A DNA stretch of 64,000 nt, from positions 3,980,501 to 4,044,500 of the forward strand of contig JAZBRI010000003.1 of NCBI GenBank assembly GCA_036874045.1. Reading direction: 5' to 3'. Below the pieces are notes generated by a model. It saw nothing but the letters and a program-made list of their open reading frames with translations, was not told the origin of the DNA and searched no databases. Shown piece after piece: positions 27,801-42,800 of the stretch. Position 1 is the first letter of the stretch. Each line of letters opens with the position of its first letter. A program made the translations under genes and the position numbers. This DNA comes from Cymodocea nodosa (taxonomy: Eukaryota; Streptophyta; Magnoliopsida; Alismatales; Cymodoceaceae).

Positions 27801-30800
27801 TTTTATATATTTGTACCTATAACTCTAACCATGTGGCTGAAATGAATTAGAACATTAGGGCATATTTCACTTCCTTTTCAACATGGTATTAGAACATTAG
27901 GGAAAAAACCTGAGGTTTTTGCATCATCACCACCTTTGTTGCTGATCTTCGTCACTGATCATTAGTCATGAGTCTCACTAGCATTGAAAGAGTTGTTGCA
28001 TGTCTCACGAGTGATGGTTTGTCATGTCCCTTATGGGTTGTGATGTTGCTGATTGTGAGCTACGTGGATCATGAGTTGTAGTTATCTTTTGTGAGCTATG
28101 TGGGTCATGGTAAAGGAGCTACGTAGGTTGTTAGAGATCAATTTTAATCACTCCCACCAGCATTAGTGTTTGTTGATGCTTGTTTCTCTGATAGTCCTCC
28201 TTGTGGATCACCATGTATCCTTTAGTATACCTTTTCCATCTGCTGAATTGATCTTGCCTTCGTTGTTTTTCGTTATTCATTCATGATCAACAATTGTCAA
28301 TGCTAAGCACAATGTGATAGCCGGTTGTGAAGTTTCCTCTCGTCAATTTGGGTGCATGTACTTGTACTATTGATATTATTTTATTCCTTCAAATGGTGTG
28401 TAGGGTTCCTAGACAATTTTGTTGTTAGAGTGGTAGTGGTTGTGATTCAGAATTTTTCTCCCTTTTTAAATTTCAGGTGTTTTGCCTTACATTTAAGAAT
28501 AGTTGCTTGTGATCCATTTATCAAAAACTTGCTAGGTGTATTAAAGAAATTAAATGGCTCAAATTACATTTTATGGGCATAAAGGTTTGAAGCAATGGTG
28601 ATTGCACATGAATAGAAGCATCACTAACAATTGATGCTCTAGATGTCAATGACTCCATTTATAGAAACTTGTTTGTTAATGATGTAATAATTGTCTTGGA
28701 TTCTGTCTAGTATAGGACCTCTCATTACTTGAAAGGCAACAATGATGTGACATGTTGAGAAGATTTAAGATACTCTTCATAGGACTTATGGTTACGAGAA
28801 TAACATACCGAAAATGTACCATCTATATGAACAAATATTCAATTTTAAATAGGAAGACAAAATTTGTCAAGAATGTTATAGCATAGGAAGTAATTGTCAA
28901 GGGACTCATTATCAACATTATGGAAAATTTGGTTATCATTCTAAAAGTGTTGGGACAAGTTTTGCAAATCCTAGATGGCTAATGTCAATGTTGAGCCTTC
29001 ATAATCCACCACAGTTCCATGATTTGACTTTATTATGGTGATTATTTCACAAGTTAATTATGAGATTCTCCTTAGTCACAAGGAATAGATTCCATTGTCA
29101 TGTGTATTCATTACTTCCTCCTCTCATCTAGGTATTGCTGTTGGCATTGTCTTGCTTGCTTTCAATGATTATTCTTGGATTATAGATTTCGGAGATCTTA
29201 CGTATTAGGTGCATTTACCTTATTTGATTGCCTATCAGTGATAAATCTAGAGTGACCATTATAGCCATTAATTAGCTCTTTTGCATTTATTTGCCTAGTT
29301 TGTCATTCTTAGGTGGATTATTGTTGGGAGAAAGAGTATCTATTGGAGTTCTCCATATGTTATTCCAACATGACTGTTGGAGTTCTCTATATGTCTATTA
29401 AGGTTTGTTATGTATCTATTGGAGTTCTCTATACATCTATTAGGGTTTCTTATGTATCTGTTGGAGTCCTCTATATGTTTATTGTGATTCTCTATGTATC
29501 TGTTGGAGTTTCTCATATGTTTATTGGGATTCACCATGTGTCCATTGCTTGTACTTGGCCTTTGTCGCTTGCTTGTGAGGTCGTTAGCTTTGGTGAAGCT
29601 GTCGTGAACTTGGTTTATTAAAGTAGTCAACCGTCAATGTAGTGCTACCAATTAGTCATTTGTAGCCAGTCGCTAGTTGAAGGCTTAACTATAAAAGTCA
29701 GTTGTTATTTATCACCATTATTTGCCATGGGAAGTTGTGCACCATTAATAAAATGTTTTACTCTAATTTCTGAAAAATTGAATGGAGCCAATTATTTACT
29801 TTAGGCTTAGAGTTTTCAAACTGTGGTTATGGTTTACAAAAAATTGTTCCACTTAATTGCTAATCCCCTTGATGATAGGGTTGACACCTATATGGATTGG
29901 TTAGGCGATGACTCCGCCATTGTTTTGTGGATGCTAGCTAGCATGGAACCTTCTATAGCTTTGGGGTGTGTCTATGTTGCATCTAGCTTGTCAGATGTGA
30001 TTATCTTTACAACAACCTTACAACCTTGTGAAGAACATTGCTCAAACTTTTCATGCATATGAAAGTCTTTTTAATTTGGAACGAAGGTATATTTCTTTGC
30101 AAAATTATTACAATACCTTTCATGAAATAATTCAAGTGCGCGATCTATATCAACCTTTTGCAACTAATATTTGTGTCTTCAATTGATATCGTGAAGAGTT
30201 AGTCGTGGTTGCCTTTCTAATAGGATTGAATCTAGAGATGGCCTCCCATATCCAAGGGCAAATTTTAGGGACTAATCGAATGCCTGAATTGGAGGTGACT
30301 TTTGCCAAAGTTCTACGTGTATCTCATGTAATTTCCTTTCCTACAACAAACAACATAGCTTTGACTACCTCTTCCTCTCGAGGTAGAGACAAACCCCCTA
30401 GTGGTCGTGCACGACCAAAATGTCATCATTGTGGAAAAATTGGTTACAAACAAGATTGGTGTTGGGACAAAGTAGGCAAACCGACATGGGCCAAGACAAT
30501 TACAAATACCTTTGATCAGCCTCTAGGATCGTCAATTGTGACTATTTTGTAAGTGGATTATGAATGGTTTATGTAGCTACAAGTGTCTAACTCCTTTGCC
30601 ACTGCGAGCTTGGCATCTACCTCAAGTATGAGAATGACTATAGTGGTTGAGAATGGTAGTACTTGGATTATAGACTCAGACACATCACAACACATGATAG
30701 GTAGTTCGAGTCTCTTTACTCGCCTATAATAGTTATCTAACCTACATAGTGTCACTATTGCTAATGACCATTCTTGTTAGATATCTGGTAAAGAGTCTAT

Positions 30801-33800
30801 ACATGCCACCTCCAATATCTGACTAGACAGTACCTTATTTATTCTTGAACTTTTTGTAAACTTGTTATCTATCAATGTCATTACTACCTAGTTATCTTGT
30901 TATGTAACCTTCTTTTTCTTTCATTGTATTTTTTAGGACTTGCAAGTAGGGAAAAGAATTGGTTTGGGTCATAAAAGAAGTATTGAGGTGTATGTTATGG
31001 TTCGTGATACACCTTCTTGTGGCCTGATCACTTTGCTATCTTCTATAGAGTTCCCCTTCTTGTGGCACTCTAGGTTTAGTCATCCTTCTCTTTGAAAGCT
31101 TCGTTAGGCCTTACCATGGATATCTATTTCTGAGTTTGTGTGTGCATTATGCTAGTTAGGCAAGCGTAGTCATTCTTCCTATCATCGTGTCATTTTTACT
31201 ATCAGTTGTTCTATGTTTGATCTTATGCATTATGATGTGTAGGGTTCTAGTTGTGTAGTGTCGAGTAGTCGATGTCATTATTATATTGTGTTTATTGATG
31301 ATTATTCTCATGTCTGTTGGGTGTGCCTCTTGAAGAGTCATCAAAATATTGTGTACATTGTTCAAATCTTTTTAAATGAAGTGAAAACTCAATTTTTTGT
31401 TACTCCTAAATGCCTATGTACTGATAATATTTTAGAGTTTACTAGTATGAATTTTAAAAAATTTTATGTTGAATAGGGAATCATTCATCAAACATCTTGT
31501 GCTCACACTTCTTTGTAAAATGAAATTACAGAACGCAAACATCGTCATCTCCTAGACATTACTTGCACTATTTTGCTTTAGATGAATGTTTCCAAGCATT
31601 TCTAATTTGATGTCATTCTTACGGTAGCTTATCTTGTCAATTGAATGCCTTCCACCTCTTTCGTAGGTGAAACTCCTATTCACCATCTTTATCTAGATCA
31701 TGAACTTTTTAGTCTTTCCCTACGTATTTTTGGTTGTATTGCATATGTCTAAAATCTTACTCTTAGTCTTGACAAGTTGGATGCTCGAGCTCCTAATTGT
31801 ATTTTTATTGGGTACTCTCGGACACAAAAAGGATATTGATACTATTGTCCTCCCACACATTGATACTATACTTTTGTTGATGTTATCTTCTTTGAACATC
31901 AACCCTACTACTCCTTGAGTGCCTCTCCAACTATTGAATTCGTCCCTATTCCTACTCCTAGTACCCTTTGTGATGACCCTCCTGACACTACTCCTAGCCA
32001 TGACTCTAATGTAGATAACAAAGTTTTAGACTAGCCACTACATGTGTATCATCGGTGCCAACATTTCTTGGAGCCTTCTTTGACTCTTCCTTCTACAACT
32101 TCTATAGGTCTGCTAACCTAGGTTGTGCCTTCTTCTCATGATCTTCCTATTGCTCTTTGTAAAGATGCATGTACTTGCACACAACATCCTTTTGCTCACT
32201 TTATTTCTTATGATCACCTAAGCCCATCTTGTCATGCCTTTGTTGTGGCACTCTTGTCTAAGTCTCTTCTAGACACATATTAAAAGGCCCTTCAGCTACC
32301 ATACTGGAAAGTTGTTATGGATGATGGGGTGTGCTACAATTTCGTGTTACGTGGAAACTAGTTGTATGTTTTGTAGACACCAATGTAGTCTCTTGCAAGT
32401 GGGCTTTCATGGTGAAATACAAGTCTGATGGTTTTGTGGAGAGATACAAGGCTTGCCTAGTTACTTGTGGCTTTACATAGGAATATAGAGTTGACTATGT
32501 CGAAACTTTCTCTCTAGTTGCCCATCTCAACTCTGTTCAGGTGTTTCTCTCACTTGTCGGTAATCAACAGTGGGAACTACACCAACTTGATGTCAAAAAT
32601 GCGTTTCTGTATGAGGACCTTATTGAAGATGTCTATATGGAGCAACTACCAAGCTATGTTGCATAGGGGGAGTATCAGGTTTGCAGGTTAAAGAGAATTA
32701 TCTATGGTTTGAAACAAAACCCACAGGTGTGGTTCAACAAGTTAATTCAAGTCATGTTTAGTAGGGGTTTTCATCGTTGCATAGTGGATCATTCTATTTT
32801 TATCAAGTAAACTACAAGAGGGTTTGCTATTCTTGTTGTGTATGTAGATGACATTCTTTCATGGGCAGTGATACTAATGATGTTCTTAAAATCAAAGAGT
32901 ATCTTGGCAAAGTATTTTAGACTAAGGATATGGGGAGACCTAGATACTTCCTTGGGATTGAGTGTACATATTCAAAAGGGAAAATGATACTCTTCCAATG
33001 AAAGTATGCACTAGATCTTTTAAAGGAAATTGGGAGTCTTGGTTGCAAACTAGAAAGCACACCAATTGAACAAAGTTCGCAATTTTAGGACACTATAAGC
33101 AAGAAACTAGATAATCCTGAATAATATCGAAGGCTAGTGAGCAAGTTTATTTACCTCATTGTTACTAGACTAGATATTGCTTATATGGTGGGGTTGCTAA
33201 GTCAATTCATGCACAAGCTAAGGAAAGTCCATTAGACAGAAGTTCAAGGATTACTAGCCTATATCAAGGGTACACCAAGAAAAGGTCTACCATACTAGGC
33301 TAATGGACACTTGAAGATTGAAGCCTTCTCATATGCCAGCTATGTAGGAGATATGGCAAGACGGAAATTCCACTTTAGGATATCTCACATATATAGGAGG
33401 GAACCTTGTCACTTGGAGAAGTAAGAAATAAAATGTTGTCTCATGCTCTAGTTTTGAATAAGAGTACAAATCAATAAGAGAAGCCAATTTGTGAAATGAT
33501 ATGGCTTAGATCTTTCCTTCAAGAATGTGAGGTCATCGTACAAGAACCTATGCCTATGTATTGTGACAACCAGTCTACGATCCACATAATTAAGAATGAA
33601 ATCTTTCATGATCACACCAAACGTTTTGAGATTGATTGCTACCATGTCAAGGTCTTGGTGACTAAAAGGATCATTTATACTTCATACACTCTATCATCGA
33701 AAGAACTTGCTGACATCCTTACGAAGAGTTTAAGTTGAGTGTCATTTGATTATATTTGTAACAAGTTGAGTATGAAAAATATATATCTTCTAACTTGAGG

Positions 33801-36800
33801 GGGAGTGTGAGTTAATATATTAGGATCTGTTTCAGGATCTGTATAAGATCCATTTATAGATCTTATATATATATGTTGTGTAATCATCTTAGAAAATCAA
33901 TTAAGAAACTTTGATTTATACACCTTCAAAACAAGCTGCCAACGTATGACCTCCTATCTCTTGTATATGGACAACACAATCCTATTCGTTAATGAGAGAA
34001 GAAATACCCTTACAGCAGCCTTGGATTTGCTACTGGAGTATCAGGTTTTTTTAGGGTAGAAGATCAATGCTTCCAAGATCTTTTACATTACTTCTAAGAA
34101 AAGCTCTCATTTTAGGACTCAAATGATAGAAGAGGTGATTGGCTTTAATCAGGGGATAAATTCCTTTCAAATATTTATGTTGTCCTATCTTTAAAGGAAT
34201 AACTGAGGATTTAATTCAAAAATTTCAGGGCAAGCTTGCACATCGGAAGGCGAAAGTCCTCTCTCCTAGAGGTAGAATAACTCTAATCAAGCATGTGTTC
34301 TCTAGCATGCCAATACATCTTTTGAGCATTTATAATCTCCTTGTTGGCATACTAGATAAGCTCTAAAAGTTGTGTGGTGATTTTCTTTGGGGTGCTTCCA
34401 ATGAGAACTATTGAGCTCATTGGGTGAGTTGGAATTAGTTCTCGAAGCCTATTTGCATGAAAATGGCCTAGAGACTCAAGTTTGATGATAATATTTGTTT
34501 TGAATTAATCAGACAGCTACAAGATAATGATGCTATCCCAGGAGGTGACAAAATTTCTGCTAGCTGCAAGGCTATTCTACTTGCTTGGAACAAGGTGTGC
34601 TAGTTAACCAAATGGACAAAAGCTATGGTTGGAAAGCTGCAGGCTGGTTGACATTGCCTTTGAGGTTGCCCTAGATCCTGTTTCCATTGCTATTGTGCAT
34701 AGAGACCCTTGTCATCTAGATTCCTTCTCTTTCCTGGCTAATCTTGTCAGTGAGATCAAGGATAAAAGCATAAATGAAGCTGAAGACACTTTTAGATGGA
34801 TGTGAGATGTAAAGATATTATTTGAATGAAATCAACCTCGGAAACTACAAGGGCTAAGAAGGATCCTATGAGTTGGAACTTGGGAATGTGGAAGTGTTTT
34901 TTGCCTACTAAATTTTTTTTCTTGTTGTAGAGATGGTTTTGTAAGATTCTTCCTACTGATGAGTATGCAAAAAGGTGGGGCTACTCCATAGTACCAAGAT
35001 GTATTTGCTGCAAAACTGTTAAGAATATAGATTCATTTGATCACACATCTTTTGATGGTAATTGGGCCCATTTGAGCAGAAGCTTGTTTGAGGATATTGA
35101 CTTCAGAAATTTGTGGCTGAGATTACTAGTTTGGAGCTAAAAGTGCAAAATTTTGGGGGTAGGGAGAATGGCACAAACTTGAACCAGCTACAAGAGAGGC
35201 TCATTGATGCTGAGCAATGAAAAGGGGTCTTTCTTGCACAGAAGGAAAGGATGAATTGGCTACATGCAGGAGATCACAACTCTAAATATCTTCTCACAAT
35301 AATTAATCATAGGAACCACAAGGACGCTTTTGCAGGGCTCTTAATAAATCCAAGGTTCAGAAATTCCATAGGTAATGTTCTTCAGGGTGGTTTGGATTTC
35401 TTTAGTAGGCTGCTGTCCTTTGAGGCAATTGTTGATCCCATGCCATTCCTTCAGGAAATTCCTACATTATTATCTAATCTGGATAACAAGATGCTATGCA
35501 GGAGACTAGAGATGGAGGAAATCATGGCTGCTGTTCAGTCCATTGACGACAATCATGCTCCTGGCCCAAATGGTTTTTCAGCTATGGTTTTTAGAGATTG
35601 TTGGGATATTATTAAACCAGATATGATAAAAGTTATTCAATTTGTTTTTGAGGGCCAGCCTCTCAGCTAGGCTTGGAAGGTGACCTTTCTGGCCTTTGTT
35701 CTAAAGGACAGACCTTGTGATTTCCTTGAGTTTAGGTCTATTAGTTTGTGCAACATGTTTTACTAGATTTTGGTTAAAGTTATGGCACTTAGGATTGCTC
35801 TCCTCTTGAGCAAGCTTATCTTTCTCCATCTAAGTGCTTTTGTAGCAGGCCAAACTATCTTTGATAATATCAATCTTGCTCAAAAGCTAGTCTAAAGAAT
35901 TGATAAAGGTAGAAGTAGTGATAACCTCATCCTTAATATTGACATGGAAAAAATCTGACAGATTGAAGTTTGGCTTTTGCATTAAATGGGCCATCCTCAT
36001 CGGGGGTATGTGGAATTCAATAAGTTTGTGATGCTGATTAATGGCTCTCCCAGAACCTTCTTTCCAGCTTCTAGAGAGTTGAGACAAGGTGATCGAATCT
36101 CTCCTAGACTCTTTATCCTGGTTGAGGAAGTGCTTAACAGAGACCTTGCTAAACTAGTAGAAGACAGAGTTATGATGTCATATTTCACTGGAAAGGAGGA
36201 TTTCCTTATCTTGCATCTTTTGTTCATTGTTGATCTTTTTAATCTGTCCAGCAGACTCTTAGTTTTCTTGACAAGTATCATGAAGTTTCAGGTCAAAGGA
36301 TAAACAAGGCAAAGAACTGCTTCTATGTGACCAACAACTCTCTTAGCCAACATCGTGATATGATCAAAGTGTTACTGGCTTTTAATAGAGATCCACTGCA
36401 TTCAAGTATCTTGGTTGCACAATTTATTAGGGTAGAACCAAAAATGCTTATTTTAAGATGATGGTCCATAAAGTTTAGAACAAGCTTGCGGGCTGGTGTA
36501 GCTCGACTCTCAGCTTGGTTGGTCAGCTCATGCATATCCACCACATCTTTTTGAGTATTCCTATCTATGTCCTCAGCAGTTTTGACGTTCCTTTTGGTAC
36601 CATTCCGTGATTGAACAAGTTGAGTTATTTTCTTTGGGGAGGCAATGCAGAAGGTCGAAGGGTGCATTTGGAAGTTATTCGCAAACCTCTCTTGGAGGGT
36701 GGATTGGGCATTTTCCGCCTAGTGGAATTGATGGTGGCACTTCAGATGAAAAAGTTTGGTAATGCCACTATGATGGATCACTATGGGCTAGTTTTATACA

Positions 36801-39800
36801 GACAATCTATAGGACACCTGACTGCTTATTAAGCCAACATTCCTTGCCTAGTAGGGTCCACCTCTTCATTTAGACTTGGGACAACTTGAGATTATCTCTA
36901 ATCTGGAAGGAAGGAGTAAGATTAGCTTTTTGTTGGCTAGATGGCATCTGTCGGGGATCTTGGCCGATCATACCTCTCCAGCCATTGGAACAAAAGCTAT
37001 TACGATGAGGGAGGTGGTGGGAGGAAACTACCCTTTGGAGTGCCTAGTTCTCTCTCCTAACCTCTTTCAAGAGGTTATACATGAATTGAACAAAGTTAGT
37101 GATGAGGATGATTCTTTTTTCTGGTGGAGCAACAATGGGGAATTCTCTGTTAAATCAACTTGGGAGCTAATCAAATGTAAAGCAGATATGTGCAGTAAAT
37201 TTATCCTGACTAAAATTTCCTTCATCTAGAGATTGATGAGGAATGCACTACTCCTAGAGACAAATCTGAAAGGTAGAGGTATCAATCTAACATCCATATG
37301 CCCTTGCTGCTTAAACTTCAAGAGTGAGGAATCTATTGAACATCTGTTCTTTCAAGGGAAATGGGCTAACCTTGGACGTATACAGTTAGGCACCATCTTT
37401 GATAGGTCACTGGCGGGATTGGGTGCTATGCATTCTCCAGAGTCAGTCTTGTAGCTTGAATCAACTTACTAGGATGATATGTTGTACTACTTTACTATGG
37501 GAGATCTGGAAGGAACAGTGTACAATTAAGATGGAATCTGGTAGGGGCAGCTTTAAGAATATTCTTCACAGGACTTGTGATAACATCAAAGAGATTATTC
37601 ATGATGTTAGATTGCCACTTGCCACATCTACATGGGATTGGAGTATCTTAGCCAAACTAAGTGCTAAATGTATTGAATCAAGAAGTGGCCTGATTGAATT
37701 GTATGACTGGGAGTCCCTTGTCAAGGTTGCTTAATGCTTAACATAGATGGTGCCTCGTTTGCTTCCTTCTCAATTGGTTGTGATTGCATTGTTAGAAATG
37801 ATCAAGCAAACATTATTATCTTGTACTCCAACTACTATCTAAACCTCTTGTCTGTAGCAGCTGAACTCAAAGTTATTATGGATGATATTCAAGTTTGTAA
37901 GGACTTGGGGATGATCTAGAGAACGCCATTATCGAATCTGACTTGAAATAGGCCATTAGCATGATTTTGGGTGAGGATTGTACTTGTTGGCAAGTTCATT
38001 CCTTTTAGGACTAACTACAGAGTTTGTGGATACAGGTGAATATGTGGATCACATCTTTAGGGAAGCCCATGGAAGTGTGAATGCCCTAGCAAAAGATGCC
38101 TTGGTGGATAAATCTAAGATCTACAAATTGCATGCTGAACTACCTAGCTTGGTTGATACTCTTGTTGCTTTGGGGGCAAATTTCCCTACAAACTTTAGGG
38201 TTAGTCATGTTGATGAGCTTGCTGATGGTTCTGGGGTAAAGCCTAGCTCCCTGCTTACACGTTTTTGATTTATGGGTCTTTGGTTCATGAATAGATTTTT
38301 TTAAAAAAAAGAAAGAAAGAAAGAATGACACATTGAGGTTATCATTTTATTGGAGATAATGTGATCAAGGGTGTTTTATCTATGCCTTATATTCAATCCT
38401 TGGTTCAACTTGTAGATTGATATATGCTAGGGTGTTGTGGTATTTGAAAATTTATATAACAAGCTAGGCATGATTGATATATATGCTCTAGCTTGACAGG
38501 TATTATTAAAATATAAGTAAATAAATATTTATCCAAGATATCTATATATCTATCATATATATATATATTTGTATGTGTAGCCCTAACTGGGTGACTGTAA
38601 TGAATATTCTGTTCCTTTACAACGTATTTAATGCACATATTTTGGGCATTTACTTCATTTATTTTGTGTGAACCTCATTTAGGATTTAGTTTCCCCTGAT
38701 TCTAATTTCAAATTCCGTTTCCGTTTGTCGGGTTGGGGGTGTCAACCTATTTTTATACTTAAGCTTAAAACTACTTTGGTTGAACTAAAACGTTAAATGA
38801 ATGTTGCTTAATTTCACTCTGGTAAAACATTTTTTTTAGAAGCTTTGGTTGAAGCTTAAAACTGCTTGGTTGAACTAAAACGTTGAACTAAAACATTTAT
38901 TTTGCTTTTGTAATTTTCTTGAAAATGCTAGTTTAATTTCATACGCTAGATTTAAATAATTGTTACTACACAAACTTGAATGTTTTTTTGGTCTGAGCAT
39001 TTTTATGGCTATGATTCATATCATTTTAAGGTTTAAATTCTAAATCACTCTGGTAAATATGTGCTTCACATTTCGAAGAATATTATAGTACATTTTATTC
39101 ATAAACTTATGAAAATATATGTAATAACAGGCATTTATTGCCTGATTGAAATGTAAAAAGACTGAAAAATGTAAAAAGTAAAAAAATAGAGGACTGTTGT
39201 GAATAAATCCCCTGTTATGATTTATATAAATACTAGTAAAAATTGTGAGGTATGCATACGTTTGATAGCTGATACATAAATTTTCCTGTTCATCAGTTTT
39301 CATTAGTCCACAGTGGTTGGTATATGCTAACTCCTGGCTACTGAATCATTTGTTTGAGGTATTTGGATGTTGACTTCCATTTCTGGTATCTTCGTCTCCC
39401 CTTTGGTTTTAGGGTATTGAGACTTTTGGATTGGAACTTGCTGATGGTGCAAGTGAAAATTGTCAGGCTGGCAAAGCTCATTTTCTGTCTTTGGGTGGCA
39501 AGATGCCACTGCTCTGTTATTTTGTCCAATCTGTCAATATACTATGTTTTTTTCCAAGATCTTGGCAAAAGACTAAATAGCTTTATGAGGCAATTCCGAT
39601 GGTATGAAGGCAAATGAGTGTCTCATAAGTTCTATGTTTTGGTGGCCCGGTCAAAAGTTTAATGCACTTGTGCAGATGGGAGCTTTTGTCTTCTACATAT
39701 GCATAGCTTTTGCTGGAACTACTTGGGACATGGCTAAAGTGGGGGGAGGCGGTGTATATCTAGCAGAAGAATGTTGTGACAAAGTGCTACGGAGGTGTTT

Positions 39801-42800
39801 ATCATTTGGATCTTTCATCTAGTTGGAGAGGCCGAAGGTGGTATAGAGGGGAATTATTGGGTCAATTGAATAACTCCCAGGGATTCACAAGCTAAGGTTG
39901 GAGATAGGAAGTTGGGAAATTTTTGGAAGGTGAGGTGGATCCGTGGCTGTCCATTGCAGGTATTCTCCCCTAACTTCTTGTGAATTACCATCACACCCTC
40001 TGATTTGCAGTAGCAGGTGTTGGTATTATAGGTGTGACTTGCCAAGGAAAACTCTGATGATGTTATTAGTGGCTAGCTCCACACTTGTTCTCCTGAGTTG
40101 GTGTGTTGCTTGCCCCTATTTGTGGTGCGGAGATTTTTCCTTTGTAGGACTATTGTTTCATTACTGCTGGTCTAATTTGTTGTTGAGGTCTTTTCGCTTG
40201 CCTGGTGTTTGAGTCTGTTCTCTCTCTCTCTCTCTCTGGGCTTATCTTCTTGAATAGCTTGTATTTTTTTTTCTTCCATTTATTTATCAAGTAATTGCTT
40301 ACTACTGACAAATAATAAAGTTTCCTGTTCCTGTTAGGAAGCTAATATTTTAAAAGGAATTTCTGGGTTGAGTATTCCATTGGGAATCCTTTTTCAATTC
40401 TTTACTGTTACTTGTCCGATATATTTTTTTTTGAAAGTACAATCCAAATAACATGTACATTATGGTTCTTTTGAAGTAAAAAGAAGATACACATGCAATT
40501 GTAACATTTCATGGTCATTTGATTTTTCTTTGTTTAATGGAATTAAACACAAACACAAGTTGGCAAAATTTTTCTAACGTGTGGTATTTTTTATTCTTGA
40601 AATGTGATCAAAATTGATGTTGGAATACGAAGTCGTTAACCATAGGTAATTTTGTTTACCATATTTTCAATGACATGACTTGATGTTACGATATTTTACC
40701 AACAAATTTTTTCAACTTATCAAAGTCTGATACGAGATTGATGTTGAATTCCTTCATTTTATTCTGCACTTCTTATGCATGTCATGGAATATTGTGTAGC
40801 TGTAGCCTTTTGAATATTTTGAAATTTTGACAACCAAAATTTCATGATTTGCAGAGTTCGCTTTCACTACGGCCATCCTGATGTTTTTGATCGTTTATTC
40901 CACCTCACAAGAGGTGGTATTAGTAAAGCCTCAAAGATCATTAATTTAAGCGAGGACATTTTTGCAGGTTTTTCCAGACTTGAAATTCCCATCTCAGCTA
41001 TGAGGTTGTCATTGCTTATTGTTACATTCATATTTGCTCTATTCTTGTAGGTTTCAATTCCACACTTCGTGAAGGAAATATTACACACCATGAGTACCTG
41101 CAAGTTGGAAAGGGAAGAGATGTTGGACTTAACCAAATTTCACTTTTTGAAGCTAAGATAGCTAATGGAAATGGAGAGCAGACATTAAGTCGTGACATAT
41201 ACAGGCTTGGACATCGTTTTGATTTTTTTCGGATGTTGTCATGTTATTTCACTACAGTTGGTTTCTACTTCAGCACCTTGGTACGGCATTCACAATCTAC
41301 CATTGACGTGGCATTATATTTTCCAGTTATAAACTGATTCTTGTTATTGGATTGTTCAGGTTACTGTCCTTATCGTTTATGTTTTCCTATATGGACGACT
41401 TTATCTTGTTCTTAGTGGACTTGATAAAGAACTTGCAACTGGTAGAAAGTTTGCACATAATCAGTCACTCCAAGTGGCTTTGGCTTCGCAGTCCTTTGTT
41501 CAACTTGGATTTCTTATGGGACTTCCTATGTTGATGGAAATTGGTTTAGAACATGGATTCCGCACAGCATTAAGTGAATTCATCATGATGCAATTGCAAT
41601 TGGCTTCTGTGTTTTTTACATTTTCTCTGGGTACCAAGACACATTATTTTGGAAGGACGTTGCTCCATGGAGGTGCAGAGTATAGAGCAACAGGTCGAGG
41701 ATTTGTGGTGTTCCATGCCAAGTTTGCTGAAAACTACAGGCTCTACTCTCGTAGTCATTTTGTCAAGGGATTGGAACTAATGCTTTTGCTTATAGTATAC
41801 CTAATGTTTAGCAATTTATATCAGAGTCCAGTAGGTTATATTTTTATCACAGTTTCTATGTGGTTTATGGTTGGATCATGGTTGTTTGCTCCATTCTTGT
41901 TCAATCCTTCTGGGTTTGAATGGCAAAAGATTGTGGATGACTGGACTGATTGGAAAAAGTGGATTAGTAACCGTGGTGGAATTGGAGTGTCCCCTGAGAG
42001 AAGTTGGGAGTCATGGTGGGAAAAGGAGCATGAGCATCTTCATTATACTGGAAAACGTGGGATCATTACTGAGATAATGTTGGCATTGCGCTTTTTCATC
42101 TATCAATATGGGCTTGTTTATCACTTGGACATTACAAAGCACACCAAAAGCGTCTTGGTATGCATTTTTAATCTACCAAAATTTGGAGTATTTGTCAAAT
42201 GACTTTATGAGCATCTTAGAATTTCCACTATAGTTGTAGCTATTTCTTTTTGATATTTTGTCTACAAGAATGCTTTGTTGTCTATTGCATCTTATCTTCA
42301 GTATGCGAGAATTACATTTCCTTCTTCTTGTTTGGAACAGGTATATGGTGTCTCTTGGCTTGTTATCTTCGCAATGCTTCTTGTGATGAAGGTTGATAAA
42401 TATTGTCTATTCTATCTTATTTTTGCAGCTACACATAGGATGTGGTACTCTTCTTTAGACAGTATTGCAAAGAAATGATTATTTTATTTGTTGGCTTATC
42501 TTCTACATTATTAATCACTTCCTTGTTTCTTTAACAAAATCCGCTACATTAAGTTATTAAAATTAATTGAGAATGTGATGTTTAGGTCTCAGTATTTTTT
42601 GTTGAAAATTTCCAGCTTTGTTTATATTCAGTTCGGATTTTTCTTTTGTTATTTCTTCAACTGTCGTTCCAGGTTAGTCTACCTTGTCATTTGCTTTTTC
42701 CTTTCAGTTTGCTATATAGACCATCATGAATTATTTTTATGTTGAGTTGTTGTAGAAGATAAAATTATTTAAATTGAAGATTATAGAAATATAGAGTAGA

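Larger units (their letters stand above)
27735..38624 (+). mobile_element. Outer Copia element, interrupted by nested insertions
   Basis: Two related LTRs frame it: 27735-27883 (starts TGCTAGAATATATG, ends CAACA) and 38504-38624. They share ATATTTGTA, a CTAACC-TG/CTAACT-GG stretch, GTGGCTGAAATGAAT/GTGACTGTAATGAAT and TTCCTTT-CAAC. TGGTATTAGAAC directly after the left LTR (27884) fits a Met-tRNA primer binding site. Internal Copia gag follows at 28.5-28.9 kb ([20 protein letters not shown]) and a protease-like SWIIDFGD at 29.17 kb. The remainder is displaced by a second Copia and two LINE fragments. LTRs are strongly diverged, so the insertion is old. Confidence 0.55.
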
